DNA of 64,000 nt from Prolixibacteraceae bacterium (GCA_019720755.1 CP081303.1:3455501-3519500); one strand, 5' to 3'; positions 43,325 through 53,649 are shown, counted from the first letter of the stretch. The notes: a model not told the origin generated them from the sequence alone. A program made the numbers and translations.

Positions 43325-44260
43325 GTGTGATATGGTTTTATTGGTTTGTTCTATCAAGTTGTTTGATCTAATCTTTTGTTTTGCCTTTCAATCTTTCATT
43401 TTTTTATAACACATAGGAGTGTTTTAAAGAGATTGCGTATCCATCAATTCATCGACAGATCTTATATTCGTAAGAGACCTGCTTTCTCCATAAAGCTACT
43501 AAATATTTTATTTTAGTGCTTCAAATTAAAGCCTTGAGAAGATACTGAACCTATATCTTTTTCATTCAGGAAGTAGCTTATGAGATGTACTAGGCGGTCT
43601 GCTGTTGTGTGTCCGACTTTGTTTTGTCATTATACGATATTAAATAAGATCTAATAGATAGAAGTCTATTTTTTCTATACTTTATCTGTTCTAAATTTCT
43701 CAAGAAATGAAGCAGTAGGGTTACAATTCCTCAAAAGATATTTTTGTTCTATGAACACGCTTTCCTGAACCGTGTCGCATCAGTACCTAGCTTTTTAAGT
43801 GTTACTTGTTTTCTCCATGTTTGGTTATTCTTTTATTCATGGTTTACACATATCTACTGCATGGTTTGTCCATCGATTTTACACCGAATCGATGGAGAAT
43901 CGATGGACAAACCATGAACAAACCATGAACAAACCATGGACAAAGTACGAATGAAACCATATGGAGATAGTAATCAATTGATGAAAGCTATTCACAATTG
44001 TATTGTGAATCATGTGATTATAAATAGTTGTGTTATGATTTCAATGCGGCATGATGTAGCTTCATTCGAATATTGAAAGATGGGCACTCTTTTGGGAGGT
44101 TTTTCAAAGAAAAATGATATTCCATTCTATATTATTCGAGGGGTATATCGGTATGGTTTGCTAAGGTTGAACGATCACAATGTATGATATTGTAGAGGAT
44201 TCTCATATTTTTCATTCAAATCGCTCGCTTGATTATTGTTAAAAGTGAAATTCAGGGCAT
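43325..44260. other. Long non-coding spacer with repeats
   Basis: More than 900 bases without a credible gene. It contains the repeat cluster at 43861-43937. I see no degenerate coding frame that I can name. Confidence 0.5.
43861..43937. repeat. Inverted plus tandem repeat around ACAAACCATG
   Basis: ATGGTTTGTCCATCGATT (43861-43878) is perfectly complemented at 43898-43915. From there an 11-base unit ACAAACCATGA/G is repeated three times. The same block thus serves as hairpin arm and tandem unit. Confidence 0.8.
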
Positions 44261-44297
44261 AAAAAAAGGTTTCTGTTAAAAAAACAGAAACCTTTTG
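44261..44297 (-). terminator. Terminator of tRNA-Met
   Basis: On the minus strand AAAAGGTTTCTGTT pairs with AACAGAAACCTTTT, followed by a T run; it begins directly after the tRNA. Confidence 0.88.
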
Positions 44298-44371
44298 TAG
44301 CGAGAGGCGGGCTTGAACCGCCGACCTCAGGATTATGAATCCTGCGCTCTAACCAGCTGAGCTACCTCGCC
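44298..44371 (-). tRNA. tRNA-Met(CAT)
   Basis: Anticodon CAT in the loop TTCATAA, D-arm TAGCTCAGCTGGTTAGAGC and T-loop GGTTCAAGCC. The acceptor starts GGCGAGG with wobble pairs at each end. Probably elongator methionine; an isoleucine tRNA whose C34 is modified would look alike. Confidence 0.9.
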
Positions 44372-44607
44372 ATTGCGGATGCAAATATATTGCTTTTTTT
44401 ATTCCTTACAATAGAGAGATGATAAAAAAATAGATTTTTTTGATTTGTGGTCTCTTTAGATCTTGTAAATGAATGATTTGTAATTTTTTATATGAATATG
44501 TTTCACAAAGTGTTCATTTGTATGCTACTTTTTCCTTTAATTTTTTAAGTTTACGATAATTGGACGACTCATCATTGGATTTAGAGTTAAAATTAAAACT
44601 ATTGCTT

Positions 44608-45003
44608 ATGACCGTTATTAACCTAAGAAAAAAAGTTGTCTTGGAGTATCCTTTTAAGGCCTCTTTAAACTCTTTGTATTATGCTTTGTCTAACCCATCT
44701 GGTTTAGAGAGTTGGTTCGCTGATAAAGTGGATGGCTATGATGATTATTTTATGTTTTATTGGGAAGGGGATGAGCAAAGAGCCGAAAATGTAGAGGTAG
44801 ATCCATTGGTTTTTATTAGATGGCAATGGGATACAAGGGAGAGTGATGAGGAGTTCTTTGAATTTCGAATCGTAAGAGAAGAAGTTGGAGGAGGTATTCT
44901 TCTAGTTGTAACAGATTTTGTAGATGCGGATGATGAAGAAGATTCCATTCTACTGTTAAATGAACAGGTTAAGACCTTAAAACGTATGCTTGGCTGTTCT
45001 TAG
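44608..45003 (+). CDS. START-like (SRPBCC) domain protein
   Basis: 131 residues from ATG 44608; the frame is open from 44560 but homologues start just before the first strand (KVVLEYPFKASLNSLYYALSNPSGLESWFADKV). The pattern is that of the small START-like/AHSA1-related proteins found throughout Bacteroidota, with a helix-grip fold that holds a hydrophobic ligand. The end (DDEEDSILLLNEQVKTLKRML) is the long C-terminal helix. The function is unknown. A lone gene. Confidence 0.82.
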   Translation: MTVINLRKKVVLEYPFKASLNSLYYALSNPSGLESWFADKVDGYDDYFMFYWEGDEQRAENVEVDPLVFIRWQWDTRESDEEFFEFRIVREEVGGGILLVVTDFVDADDEEDSILLLNEQVKTLKRMLGCS

Positions 45004-45471
45004 GACGTGAGATTCTGTCTCTCTTTGTAATAATTCATGTCATTTCCTTCTTGTAATTAGAGGGGATGGCATAGATTTGATTTGTCATAAATGAATCATT
45101 TTATTGACATACTAATTTGTTATGTCTTTTTTTTCTTTTCTCCTGATCTATACATTGTCGTGTCTTGTATGGGTAGTGAACTGATATTATGACTCTTTAT
45201 ATATTCAGTTAAGGAAAATGCACTTTCTTTTTTATTTATATAAATATATTTCCCCCTCCTTTTTTCAGTGTAATCTTCGATCCTGCCATTAAATTTATGA
45301 TCAGATTGTTCTTTATAAATTTGCTTGGTGAAAGAGAATATTGACTATTCATAACATACAATTGCTTCGTATTCTTTAAATATATTAATAACTTTGTGTG
45401 TCATTTCTTTTAGTTTACTATAAGAGTGAAATAGAATCAAACGATCGATTATTTAGTTCAAAAGATATTCA
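45004..45471. other. Intergenic region before lptF/G gene
   Basis: About 470 AT-rich bases, no gene. TAACTTTG at 45389-45396 fits the -7 element TAnnTTTG and could serve the permease gene, though no well-spaced -33 element is seen. Confidence 0.45.
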
Positions 45472-46968
45472 ATGAAGCGTTTACATCGTTATTTATTAAA
45501 AGAGTTTATCGGACCGTTTATCATGACCTTTTTCATCTGTTCCTTTGTATTGTTTATGCAGTTTATGTGGCGATACTTAGAGGATTTTGTTGGAAAGGGC
45601 TTGGACTGGTCAGTGATTGCGGAGTTGTGTTCCTATATCTTTTTAAGTCTCTTTCCTATGGCTCTTCCTTTGGCTATGCTTATTGCATCCATTATGACAC
45701 TTGGGAATTTAGGTGAGCGGAATGAGCTCTTGGCAATGAAGGCTGCGGGGATTTCACAAATGAATATTTTCAAGCCATTAATTCTGATCTCTGTCCTTCT
45801 ATCAATCGGTGCATTTATGTTTAGTAACATGTTGTTGCCCGTTATTAATAGAAAGTTGTCAATCTTAATCTATAGCGTACAGCAGACTAAGCCTGAAGTG
45901 ATGTTTAAGCCTGGTGCTTTTTCTGATAATATTCCTGGGTATAAGATTAAGGTGGAGAAAAAATCTGAGAATGGCACACTAGAGGAAGTGATGATTTATG
46001 ATCACTCCAAAAGAGGAGGCAATGTTAATGTAACATTGGCTGATTCGGCATATATGGGATTAACCTCGGATAAAATGAACATGAAATTAACGCTTTTTCA
46101 TGGCACTACTTATGAAGAGAAGAAACCGGAAAGTCGGAAAGAACGTGAGAATAAGCCACTTTCAGTGATGAGTTTTGATAAGCAGAGCTATTTAATCGCC
46201 TTAGAAGGAATGAATTTCAAGCAGAAAGATGAGAATCTATTTAAAAATAGTTATCGATCTCTACCGATGAAGGATCTAACTCATATTGCTGATTCTATAT
46301 ATGATAAGTCGAACCAGTGGGCACGATCTAAGATTGTTAGAGCAAATTTAATTTCGCCTCTTGTTCGAAGTATGGCATATACTAACTATCCTGATTCGGT
46401 AAAACAGAGAGTAGATGCTCCAAAGTTTCATGTGGACTCTATTTTGTATGTAGACTCTCTTTATGCAGCTGCTCCATTAAAAGAGCAAAAATCTATCTTG
46501 AATAGAGCAATCGAAGATGTTCGTTCTAATCAAAGAACGATTGTTCGCTCTGGAGAAGAGACGATGGGGTTGCGAACTTTGGCCAATAAATATGTGATTG
46601 AATGGCATAAGAAATTAGTTCTGTCTATTGCATGTTTGGTGTTCTTCCTTATTGGTGCTCCGCTTGGATCGATTATCCGAAAAGGAGGTATGGGGTGGCC
46701 TTTGGTTGCATCCATTGTATTGTTTATCATCTATTATGTCATAAGTAGTACCTTGGAAAAAGTAGCACGAACAGGCTCTATGGATATATGGGAAGCCATG
46801 TGGCTCTCTACATTGATATATTTTCCAGCAGGAATAATTTTGACTTATATTTCTGCAAACGACTCCTCTCGTTTTAATATTTCGTTTATCTTTAAGCCCT
46901 TGAAAACCTTGATGACCAAATATTTGTTTAAGAAGGATAAAGATGACACGGAGTCTGAAGAGGATTGA
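45472..46968 (+). CDS. LptF/LptG family permease (lipopolysaccharide export)
   Basis: 498 residues, YjgP/YjgQ family. Starts MKRLHRYLLKEFIGPFIMTF, the typical first helix; three membrane segments in the first ~110 residues, a large periplasmic beta-jellyroll-like domain (about 130-370) and three more segments near 385-470. LptF and LptG with the LptB ATPase pull LPS from the inner membrane. Bacteroidota often encode the two at separate places. It is followed after 90 bases by ribBA in the same direction. The charged tail DKDDTESEED is unremarkable. Confidence 0.9.
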   Translation: MKRLHRYLLKEFIGPFIMTFFICSFVLFMQFMWRYLEDFVGKGLDWSVIAELCSYIFLSLFPMALPLAMLIASIMTLGNLGERNELLAMKAAGISQMNIFKPLILISVLLSIGAFMFSNMLLPVINRKLSILIYSVQQTKPEVMFKPGAFSDNIPGYKIKVEKKSENGTLEEVMIYDHSKRGGNVNVTLADSAYMGLTSDKMNMKLTLFHGTTYEEKKPESRKERENKPLSVMSFDKQSYLIALEGMNFKQKDENLFKNSYRSLPMKDLTHIADSIYDKSNQWARSKIVRANLISPLVRSMAYTNYPDSVKQRVDAPKFHVDSILYVDSLYAAAPLKEQKSILNRAIEDVRSNQRTIVRSGEETMGLRTLANKYVIEWHKKLVLSIACLVFFLIGAPLGSIIRKGGMGWPLVASIVLFIIYYVISSTLEKVARTGSMDIWEAMWLSTLIYFPAGIILTYISANDSSRFNISFIFKPLKTLMTKYLFKKDKDDTESEED

Positions 46969-47058
46969 ATTGAAGAGTAATAAATAAGAAACTATAAGAT
47001 CTATTGATCTAAATATTACGCCTTAAATAGGCGTCTGTCGTACAAAAAGAGTGAAGCA

Positions 47059-48321
47059 ATGAATATAGCAAACACAGGCAATATTGACGCTCAAGGGGGA
47101 GTGTTAAATACCATCGAAGAGGCACTACAAGATATCAGAGATGGAAAATTTGTTATTGTCGTAGATGATGAAGATCGTGAGAATGAAGGAGATTTTATCT
47201 GTGCAGCAGAAAAGGTTACTCCTGAGATGGTCAATTTTATGGCAACCCACGGTAGAGGATTAGTATGTGTTTCGTTGACAGAAGCACGATGTGACGAGCT
47301 CGAACTAGAGATGATGGTTGGTAAGAACTCTTCTCATTATGATACTCCTTTTACTATCTCTGTAGATAAGATTGGGGATGGTTGTACTACGGGTATCTCT
47401 GCTCATGATAGAGCAAAAACAATTCAAGCATTAGTAGATCCGAATACTGATCCTGCTGTTCTTGGTAGACCTGGTCATATCTTTCCATTGAAAGCAAAAG
47501 AGCGTGGTGTTTTACGTAGAAGTGGACATACTGAGGCTTCTTCTGATTTGGCTCGTTTGGCAGGACTTTATCCTTCAGGAGTATTGGTGGAGATAATGAA
47601 TGAAGATGGTTCTATGGCCAGACTTCCTCAGCTTATCGAGATAAGCAAGAAGTTTGGGATTAAGATAATCTCTATCGAGGATCTTATCTCTTATAGGCTG
47701 GAGAGAGAGAGTTTGATTGAGAGAGGTGATGAGGTTCAAATGCCTACACAAGATGGTCATTTCCGTTTGATCCCATTCCGCCAAAAATCCAATGGGGTAG
47801 AACATATCGCATTGATTAAAGGAGAGTGGGAAGAGGATGAGCCTGTCTTAGTTCGTGTGCACTCTTCTTGTGCAACAGGCGACATCTTTGGTTCTATGCG
47901 TTGTGAGTGTGGAGAACAGCTTCACAAAGCAATGTCGATGATTGAAGAGGCCGGTAAAGGGGCAGTCGTTTATATGCAACAAGAAGGTCGTGGTATTGGT
48001 CTAATGAACAAAATCAAGGCTTATAAGTTACAGGAAGAGGGACTTGATACTGTGGATGCAAATGTGCATCTTGGTTTCGATCCTGATGAACGTGACTATG
48101 GTGTTGGAGCGCAGATTCTTCGTAGTCTAGGGATCAAGAATATGAAATTGATGACCAACAATCCTATTAAACGTGTAGGTTTAGAAGGATATGGACTAAA
48201 AGTGGAAGAAACGGTTTCTATAGAAGTGGAACCAAATAAGTTTAATGCATTCTATATGAAAACAAAGAAGGATCGTATGGGACATGTATTAAGAAAGGTG
48301 GAGCCTAAAGGAAAAAAATAA
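47059..48321 (+). CDS. ribBA: RibBA: DHBP synthase / GTP cyclohydrolase II
   Basis: 420 residues, two riboflavin enzymes in one chain. The N-terminal domain (about 18-215) makes 3,4-dihydroxy-2-butanone 4-phosphate; [10 protein letters not shown] and the RSGHTEAS motif hold the metal and substrate residues. The C-terminal domain (about 220-415) opens GTP; it has the zinc ligands in [17 protein letters not shown] and EGRGIGL. ribH begins at the end of the window, 15 kb away. A small hairpin ACGCCT...AGGCGT lies 25 bases before the start (47018-47034); no FMN riboswitch is seen. Confidence 0.97.
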   Translation: MNIANTGNIDAQGGVLNTIEEALQDIRDGKFVIVVDDEDRENEGDFICAAEKVTPEMVNFMATHGRGLVCVSLTEARCDELELEMMVGKNSSHYDTPFTISVDKIGDGCTTGISAHDRAKTIQALVDPNTDPAVLGRPGHIFPLKAKERGVLRRSGHTEASSDLARLAGLYPSGVLVEIMNEDGSMARLPQLIEISKKFGIKIISIEDLISYRLERESLIERGDEVQMPTQDGHFRLIPFRQKSNGVEHIALIKGEWEEDEPVLVRVHSSCATGDIFGSMRCECGEQLHKAMSMIEEAGKGAVVYMQQEGRGIGLMNKIKAYKLQEEGLDTVDANVHLGFDPDERDYGVGAQILRSLGIKNMKLMTNNPIKRVGLEGYGLKVEETVSIEVEPNKFNAFYMKTKKDRMGHVLRKVEPKGKK

Positions 48322-48355
48322 TACGATATAATTTTATTATAAAAGGCATATCCCT

Positions 48356-48601
48356 ATGGATTTGCCTTTTTCATTTTTATCAAATTATCATATGCTATTT
48401 GATGACAAGCCTTTGCAGGACAAGCTCGAAGAGGGAGTGGATTACTATATGAGTGAGCATGGATACCGAGTTATGACAGAAAAATTTCTCATGAAAAAGG
48501 GATACTGTTGTGGTAGTGGTTGTAAGCATTGTCCTTATGAACCCCAAGCCATTAAAGGCAATACCACCTTGCAAGAGAAGTTTTTAAATAGTGATGAATA
48601 G
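48356..48601 (+). CDS. DUF5522-like small cysteine protein
   Basis: 81 residues. The conserved part is GYCCGSGCKHCPYEP with four cysteines that may bind a metal, preceded by YYMSEHGYRVMTEKFLMKKG. This is the pattern of the small DUF5522 proteins of Bacteroidota, of unknown function. It lies between ribBA (34 bases) and fmt (18 bases) and is surely in the same transcript. The true start may be the second methionine (codon 13), as the first dozen residues look less conserved. Confidence 0.78.
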   Translation: MDLPFSFLSNYHMLFDDKPLQDKLEEGVDYYMSEHGYRVMTEKFLMKKGYCCGSGCKHCPYEPQAIKGNTTLQEKFLNSDE

Positions 48602-48619
48602 TTTTTATTGTAGCAGATT

Positions 48620-49588
48620 ATGAAGATTTCAAAAGATATCCGTATCGTTTTTATGGGAACTCCAGGCTTTGCTGTGGAGAGTTTAAAAGCATTAGTTGAA
48701 GGGGCTTACAATGTTGTAGCTGTGGTTACTGTTCCTGATAAACCGGCTGGACGAGGACAAAAAGTTCGTATGTCGGAGGTAAAACAGTATGCGTTAGAAC
48801 ACGACCTCCCTGTTTTACAACCAGAGAAATTAAAAACTCCTGAGTTTGTTGAAGCGTTGAGATCTTTTAAGGCTGATCTTCAAATTGTCGTTGCTTTTAG
48901 AATGTTGCCAGAAATAGTATGGGCTATGCCAAAGATGGGAACTTTCAATTTGCACGGTTCTCTGCTTCCAAATTATCGAGGGGCAGCTCCTTTAAATTGG
49001 GCTTTGATTAATGGAGATAAAAAGACAGGGGTCACTACTTTCTTATTAAAACATGAGATCGATACCGGAAATCTACTTTTCCAAGAGTCTATAGATATTG
49101 ATCTATATGATAATGTGGGTACTGTTCATGACAAATTGATGGTGATTGGAGCTTCTTTGGTGTGTAAGACTGTAGATGCCTTAGCATCTGGTGATGTTGC
49201 TCCAATGGATCAAGATAAAATGATTGCTGAAGGTGCTGTGTCCAATCATGCTCCGAAGATATTTAAAGCAGATTGTCAAGTTTCCTCAGGTCTTAGTGTA
49301 ATGGATTTTCACAATAAGGTGAGAGGATTATCTCCTTATCCAGCTGCTTGGATTGCATTAAATGATGGGGATAAGAAGTATACTGCAAAACTTTTTTCTA
49401 CAATTCCTTCTGTAGAATCTCACACGGACCCAATAGGACAAGTTGTTCAAGATAAGGATATGTTAAGAGTCTCTTTGAAGGATGGTTATGTTTGGTTTGA
49501 AGAGATGCAACTTGCTGGAAAGAAAAGAATGAAAACCGTTCAATTTATCAATGGCTTTCGTATTGAAAAAGAGTTGATATTAGCATAA
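48620..49588 (+). CDS. fmt: Methionyl-tRNA formyltransferase
   Basis: 322 residues, normal length. Uses 10-formyltetrahydrofolate to formylate the initiator methionyl-tRNA. The N-terminal hydrolase-like domain starts IRIVFMGTPGFAV and contains the catalytic NLHGSLLPNYRGAAP motif; the C-terminal OB-fold follows from about residue 210 (VRGLSPYPAAW). It is the last gene of the rightward group lptF/G - ribBA - DUF5522 - fmt. A long hairpin lies after it. Confidence 0.96.
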   Translation: MKISKDIRIVFMGTPGFAVESLKALVEGAYNVVAVVTVPDKPAGRGQKVRMSEVKQYALEHDLPVLQPEKLKTPEFVEALRSFKADLQIVVAFRMLPEIVWAMPKMGTFNLHGSLLPNYRGAAPLNWALINGDKKTGVTTFLLKHEIDTGNLLFQESIDIDLYDNVGTVHDKLMVIGASLVCKTVDALASGDVAPMDQDKMIAEGAVSNHAPKIFKADCQVSSGLSVMDFHNKVRGLSPYPAAWIALNDGDKKYTAKLFSTIPSVESHTDPIGQVVQDKDMLRVSLKDGYVWFEEMQLAGKKRMKTVQFINGFRIEKELILA

Positions 49589-49606
49589 TTCCCTCCATGG
49601 AATATC

Positions 49607-49647
49607 TACTTATTCTAGATAAATAGCATATTTATCTAGAATAAGTA
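49607..49647. terminator. 18-bp hairpin between fmt and the LysM gene
   Basis: TACTTATTCTAGATAAAT and its perfect complement around AGCAT. It lies between convergent genes, but a proper T run is lacking, so termination is likely but not certain. Confidence 0.6.
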
Positions 49648-49659
49648 ATTTATTGTTTC

Positions 49660-50634
49660 TTATCTATTCCTAGGAGCTCTTCCTCTCAAATAGATTGTAT
49701 CTCCAACATTTGGTTGACGTCCTCTACTCATTCTGTTACGGCGATATAGAGCCTTTAATCTAATACCATATTTTTGAGAAATATCATGCATGTTTTCTCC
49801 CTCTACCACAACATGGGTATTGGTTCCTCGTGCTGCTTTTCCTCTTTTTCGCTCTAGATATACATTGGTGTTCGGTTTTGGTAAATCTGATTCATGGGCA
49901 TCATTATAGTTGAAAATTTCCCACTCCTTTAGTCCATATTTTTGAGCTATAGAAAGATATGTGTCTCCTTTAACGGAGACGATCATTCTACTCTTGTTGT
50001 TTTCTGTGATTCTATTTTTATTTCCAATAGTGAATTTAAATCCACCTGAACCACGGTCAAATGGTGATGCTTTATGGGTATTGTAATCTTTTTGGTAGAA
50101 TTGGTCATATTGAGCAAGATCATTCTCTTCAATAATTCTTATTAAAAGTTGTGGATACTTGGGATTGGTTGCATATCCCGCTTTCTTAAGCCCTCTTGCC
50201 CATCTTTTATAGTCTGTTATTTTATGCTTGTAGAGAGGTTGATATCTCTTCTGTTGAAGAAAAATAGAGTGATCTTTGTAAGAGTGCTCTACGGTTTTGT
50301 ATTTTCTAAAACATTCATTTTTCTTATCATCATCCAAGCGAACTGATGGTCCATCCCAAGAGCTATGACACTTTACGCCAAAATGGTTCTTTGCTTTTAC
50401 TGCTAGATAACTATTTCCATCCCCCGATTCAAGTATCCCTTGGGCAAGTGTGATACTTGCAGGAATATGATATAGATTCATCTCTTTGATCGAAATTTCT
50501 CTATATTTTTCAATATATTCTTTACGAGTCAAAGGATTCTTTGGTCTGAATTTCTTTTTGTTGTTTGCTAAGGCAGGTGTGTTTATTAAGAACACACTAT
50601 AGAGAACTAATAAGAATAGGGATGTTTTTTTCAT
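49660..50634 (-). CDS. Exported glucosaminidase with two LysM domains
   Basis: 324 residues with a signal peptide (MKKTSLFLLVLYSVFLINTPALA). The glucosaminidase domain (about 35-180) shows PASITLAQGILESGDGNSYLAVKAKNHFGVKC, with the catalytic glutamate in LESG. Two LysM repeats follow near residues 215-260 and 275-320 (VSVKGDTYLSIAQKYGLKEWEI and VVEGENMHDISQKYGIRLKAL), which bind peptidoglycan. The enzyme cuts the glycan chain at N-acetylglucosamine and acts in the periplasm. Single gene. Confidence 0.92.
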   Translation of the reverse strand: MKKTSLFLLVLYSVFLINTPALANNKKKFRPKNPLTRKEYIEKYREISIKEMNLYHIPASITLAQGILESGDGNSYLAVKAKNHFGVKCHSSWDGPSVRLDDDKKNECFRKYKTVEHSYKDHSIFLQQKRYQPLYKHKITDYKRWARGLKKAGYATNPKYPQLLIRIIEENDLAQYDQFYQKDYNTHKASPFDRGSGGFKFTIGNKNRITENNKSRMIVSVKGDTYLSIAQKYGLKEWEIFNYNDAHESDLPKPNTNVYLERKRGKAARGTNTHVVVEGENMHDISQKYGIRLKALYRRNRMSRGRQPNVGDTIYLRGRAPRNR

Positions 50635-50927
50635 CTCTTTGCAATAAGGTTGTATTAAATATGAACTTCTATTGGATAATATCCATTTTCATGGTGTTTT
50701 AAAGCAAGATATATACCATTATGTTTTATTAATCCTTAAAATTACTGAGAAAATATTATAAATATAAATATTTCTTCTTTAATCGTTGTTCTTCACCATC
50801 TAATGAGCCTTATTATAGCTTATATGATATCATTCGGACATAATATTATCTTTTTTTATATACAAAAGGCCATCCTCGGTGAGAAGATGGCCCTTGCAAT
50901 TAAAATACAAAATCGAATTATCTATAA

Positions 50928-53078
50928 CTATTTAGATACAACCTCTAGTTCATTTTCAATAAATGAAGAAAGGTGCATTACTTTCTTTTCAACTCCTTTA
51001 TACATCAGTCCTCCATTAATTTGCATCACACAACCTGGGCAGTCGGTGATTACAATGTCTGCTTTGGTCTCTTCGATGTGCTCAATTTTCTTATTTAGTA
51101 TACCATTAGATATAGGAGCGAAGTCAAGTGAATAAGTTCCACCGAAACCACAACAAACATTTGTATCTGTAAGTGGTTTGAACTGTTTGCCTAGAATATT
51201 TTTCAATAGATTTTCAGCAGTATAGTCCATGGATCTAGTGTTGTGACATGGAGTATGGTAAGTGACCGTTCTTCCGCCTTTCACTCTGAATTTTAGGTTT
51301 AGTTGCTCTAAGAACTGCCCCATTGGCATTAGTTTTTCTCCAATTTGTTTAGATAGTTTATATCTATCTGGATCTTCTCTTGTAAAGTCTAAGAACTCAT
51401 GTTTGATTGCTCCACCACAAGTAGGACATACGACTAGGAATGCATCATAGTCTGCAGGCGACTTCATCTCATCCAAGTTTTTATGGATCATCGTTCTAGC
51501 ATCTTCTGGATCTCCTGCAGCAATTGCTGGAAGTCCACAACAAACCGATTTTGATGGGATGTCAACCTGTACGCCATGTTTGTGAAGTAAGCGAGCCATT
51601 GCCATTCCAATCTCTGGATAGAAGTACTCTACAGCACATCCTGGATAGAAGAAGACTTTCTTCTTAGGATTTGCTAGAGGTTTAATCTCTTTTTGGAATG
51701 ATTTTGTGAATGATTTCTTAGAAAGAGCAGGGAAGTGTCTAAAGTCTTTTTCTCCACTAAGGAAAGGTACTGTACCAATAATCTTTTCCTTATTAAACTT
51801 ATTCTTTTTGGTTAAAGGGAATTGGAAAGTTGAACCTAAACCAACGAGATTTTTCATTGTATCAGGTTTCGCTACCACTCCTTTAAATACTTTCTTTTTA
51901 ATGGTATTAATACCATATTTTTGTCCCACAACCATCTTGAGATTCGAGATCATCTTTTGAAGGTCGATTCCAGAAGGGCAGTTAAATGAACAAGCACGAC
52001 AACCGATACACATTTTCAAGATGTCTTTTGCATCTGCATCACCTTGGTAAAGTGCAGTCAAAATAAGTCCAATAGAACCAATGTATCTATCACCATAAAC
52101 ATGACCACCTACCATCTCATATGCAGGGCATATATTGGCACAACTACCACAGCGAATACATTTTAATGCTTCTTTGAACTCTGGGTGTTCGAAGAATGCA
52201 AGACGACCGTTGTCTAGAAAGACATAGTGAGTCTCTTTTGTTCCTGTTTCGTTTTTGTGTGATGGGTTTTGACCTTTAATCCATGTAACATAAGACGTGA
52301 TATTTTGTCCTGTAGCACTCTTAGGAAGTACTTTCACAATATCCATGGCCTGTGAGAAGTTGTCGCAAAGCTTTTCGTAACCAACCAATACAATATGTAC
52401 AGGAGGTATAGTAGAAGACAAACGTGCATTTCCTTCGTTTGTTACAAGTCCAATGGTACCAGTTTCAGCAACAGCAATGTTCGCACCTGTCATACCAACA
52501 CCCGCTTTGAAATAGTCGTCACGAAGATATTGTCTTGCGATCTCTACCATTCCTTTGATATCATCCGGATCTACAGGCTTACCTGTATATTCAGAGAAAA
52601 GTTTTGCTACTTGCTGACGCGTTTTGTGAATTGCAGGCATCACCATGTGTGAAGGGTGTTCGTTACCAATCTGGAGAATCCACTCCCCAAGGTCAGTTTC
52701 AATAGGATTTAAGCCATACTCTTCCAACTTGTGATTCAATTGAATCTCTTCAGAAGTCATCGATTTACTTTTCACCATGTACTTGGTGTTATGCTTCTTC
52801 ATTACCTCAGCAATGTAGTCGCATGCATCTTGACCAGTTCGAGCTTGAAACACCTTAGCACCACTCTTCTCTGCATTCTCTTTAAAGCGATGGAACTGCT
52901 CCATTACTTTATTGATATCTCTGTCTTTTAGTTGATAAACTTTCTGACGAAGTGCTTCGAAATCGTGTCCTTGGTAGACATTTGCTTTAGATTGCTTATA
53001 AGATGATGCGAAATTTTTTAGGTTTTCGTGAAGTACATCGTCTTTAATTTTGTTACGAATTTGATCGTGGATGTTCAT
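50928..53078 (-). CDS. Fused lactate-utilisation iron-sulfur protein (LutB-LutA fusion)
   Basis: 716 residues from ATG 53078 (the open frame begins 20 codons earlier, overlapping the LutC gene). An N-terminal LUD domain (about 45-300, with AETGTIGLVTNEGNARL) is followed by two 4Fe-4S motifs, CIRCGSCANICP and CIGCRACSFNCP. Two CCG domains end the chain: CCGLPAIAAGD with PGCAVEYFYP, and CCGFGGTYSLD with CPGC. In Bacillus these parts are separate proteins LutB and LutA, used to oxidise L-lactate. The partner LutC gene lies ten bases upstream. No lactate permease is seen. Confidence 0.9.
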   Translation of the reverse strand: MNIHDQIRNKIKDDVLHENLKNFASSYKQSKANVYQGHDFEALRQKVYQLKDRDINKVMEQFHRFKENAEKSGAKVFQARTGQDACDYIAEVMKKHNTKYMVKSKSMTSEEIQLNHKLEEYGLNPIETDLGEWILQIGNEHPSHMVMPAIHKTRQQVAKLFSEYTGKPVDPDDIKGMVEIARQYLRDDYFKAGVGMTGANIAVAETGTIGLVTNEGNARLSSTIPPVHIVLVGYEKLCDNFSQAMDIVKVLPKSATGQNITSYVTWIKGQNPSHKNETGTKETHYVFLDNGRLAFFEHPEFKEALKCIRCGSCANICPAYEMVGGHVYGDRYIGSIGLILTALYQGDADAKDILKMCIGCRACSFNCPSGIDLQKMISNLKMVVGQKYGINTIKKKVFKGVVAKPDTMKNLVGLGSTFQFPLTKKNKFNKEKIIGTVPFLSGEKDFRHFPALSKKSFTKSFQKEIKPLANPKKKVFFYPGCAVEYFYPEIGMAMARLLHKHGVQVDIPSKSVCCGLPAIAAGDPEDARTMIHKNLDEMKSPADYDAFLVVCPTCGGAIKHEFLDFTREDPDRYKLSKQIGEKLMPMGQFLEQLNLKFRVKGGRTVTYHTPCHNTRSMDYTAENLLKNILGKQFKPLTDTNVCCGFGGTYSLDFAPISNGILNKKIEHIEETKADIVITDCPGCVMQINGGLMYKGVEKKVMHLSSFIENELEVVSK

Positions 53079-53088
53079 GGTAGTATTT

Positions 53089-53649
53089 TTATAGGTCTGA
53101 AACAATGAAGATAGTAAGCTCTCTAGGTCCGTGTGCACCTACTGTTAGTACACGTTCGATGTCGGCTGTTCGACTAGGACCAGAAATGAATGCGATATAA
53201 CCACCTTGGTTCTTGGTGTTTTCTGTCATGAAATCAACGATATCATGACTGCATTCAACAATAGTTGAGGCTTTTACGATCACATAAAGATGCTCAGCAA
53301 CACAGGTTGCAGTACGAACTTGCTCATTACTACACTCAAGAACAACAGTTCCTGTCTCTGCGATTGCATGATTTACTTCGACCAATGCTTCATCCACGCC
53401 CTCTTTGCCTATATAGTGCTGGTCGGCTTTTTGTAGGATTTCAGAAGAGAAAAATTTGAAGTCGTGTGCTTCTATTACCGAAAGAAGCTGTTCTTTTTTC
53501 ATCACCTCCACAGTTGCCGTTACAGCAATAGCCTTCTGTGTAAAAAGGTCAATGATGGAATTTCCTTTACTTGTCATGATACAATTCCCCATTATTTCGT
53601 TAGCTACAATTGGCTCTATTTGCAAGTAATTTTCCCCCTTAACATGCAA
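53089..53649 (-). CDS. LutC-like LUD domain protein
   Basis: 186 residues from the first ATG; a start at ATG 53577 (162 residues) is equally possible because the first 24 residues are not recognisable. The LUD domain shows AIAETGTVVLEC and the closing SGPSRTADIE...GAHGPRELTIFI, as in LutC. It completes the lactate-oxidation pair with the fused LutBA gene ten bases downstream. It is at the short end for LutC; the N-terminal part normally present is reduced. Confidence 0.87.
   Translation of the reverse strand: MHVKGENYLQIEPIVANEIMGNCIMTSKGNSIIDLFTQKAIAVTATVEVMKKEQLLSVIEAHDFKFFSSEILQKADQHYIGKEGVDEALVEVNHAIAETGTVVLECSNEQVRTATCVAEHLYVIVKASTIVECSHDIVDFMTENTKNQGGYIAFISGPSRTADIERVLTVGAHGPRELTIFIVSDL

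Noticed and set aside
46969-47058. FMN riboswitch before ribBA
   Set aside because: The space is only 90 bases and shows just a six-pair hairpin; the conserved FMN aptamer segments are absent.
52395-52652. 85-residue frame opposite the LutBA gene
   Set aside because: Antisense shadow without start context or family features.
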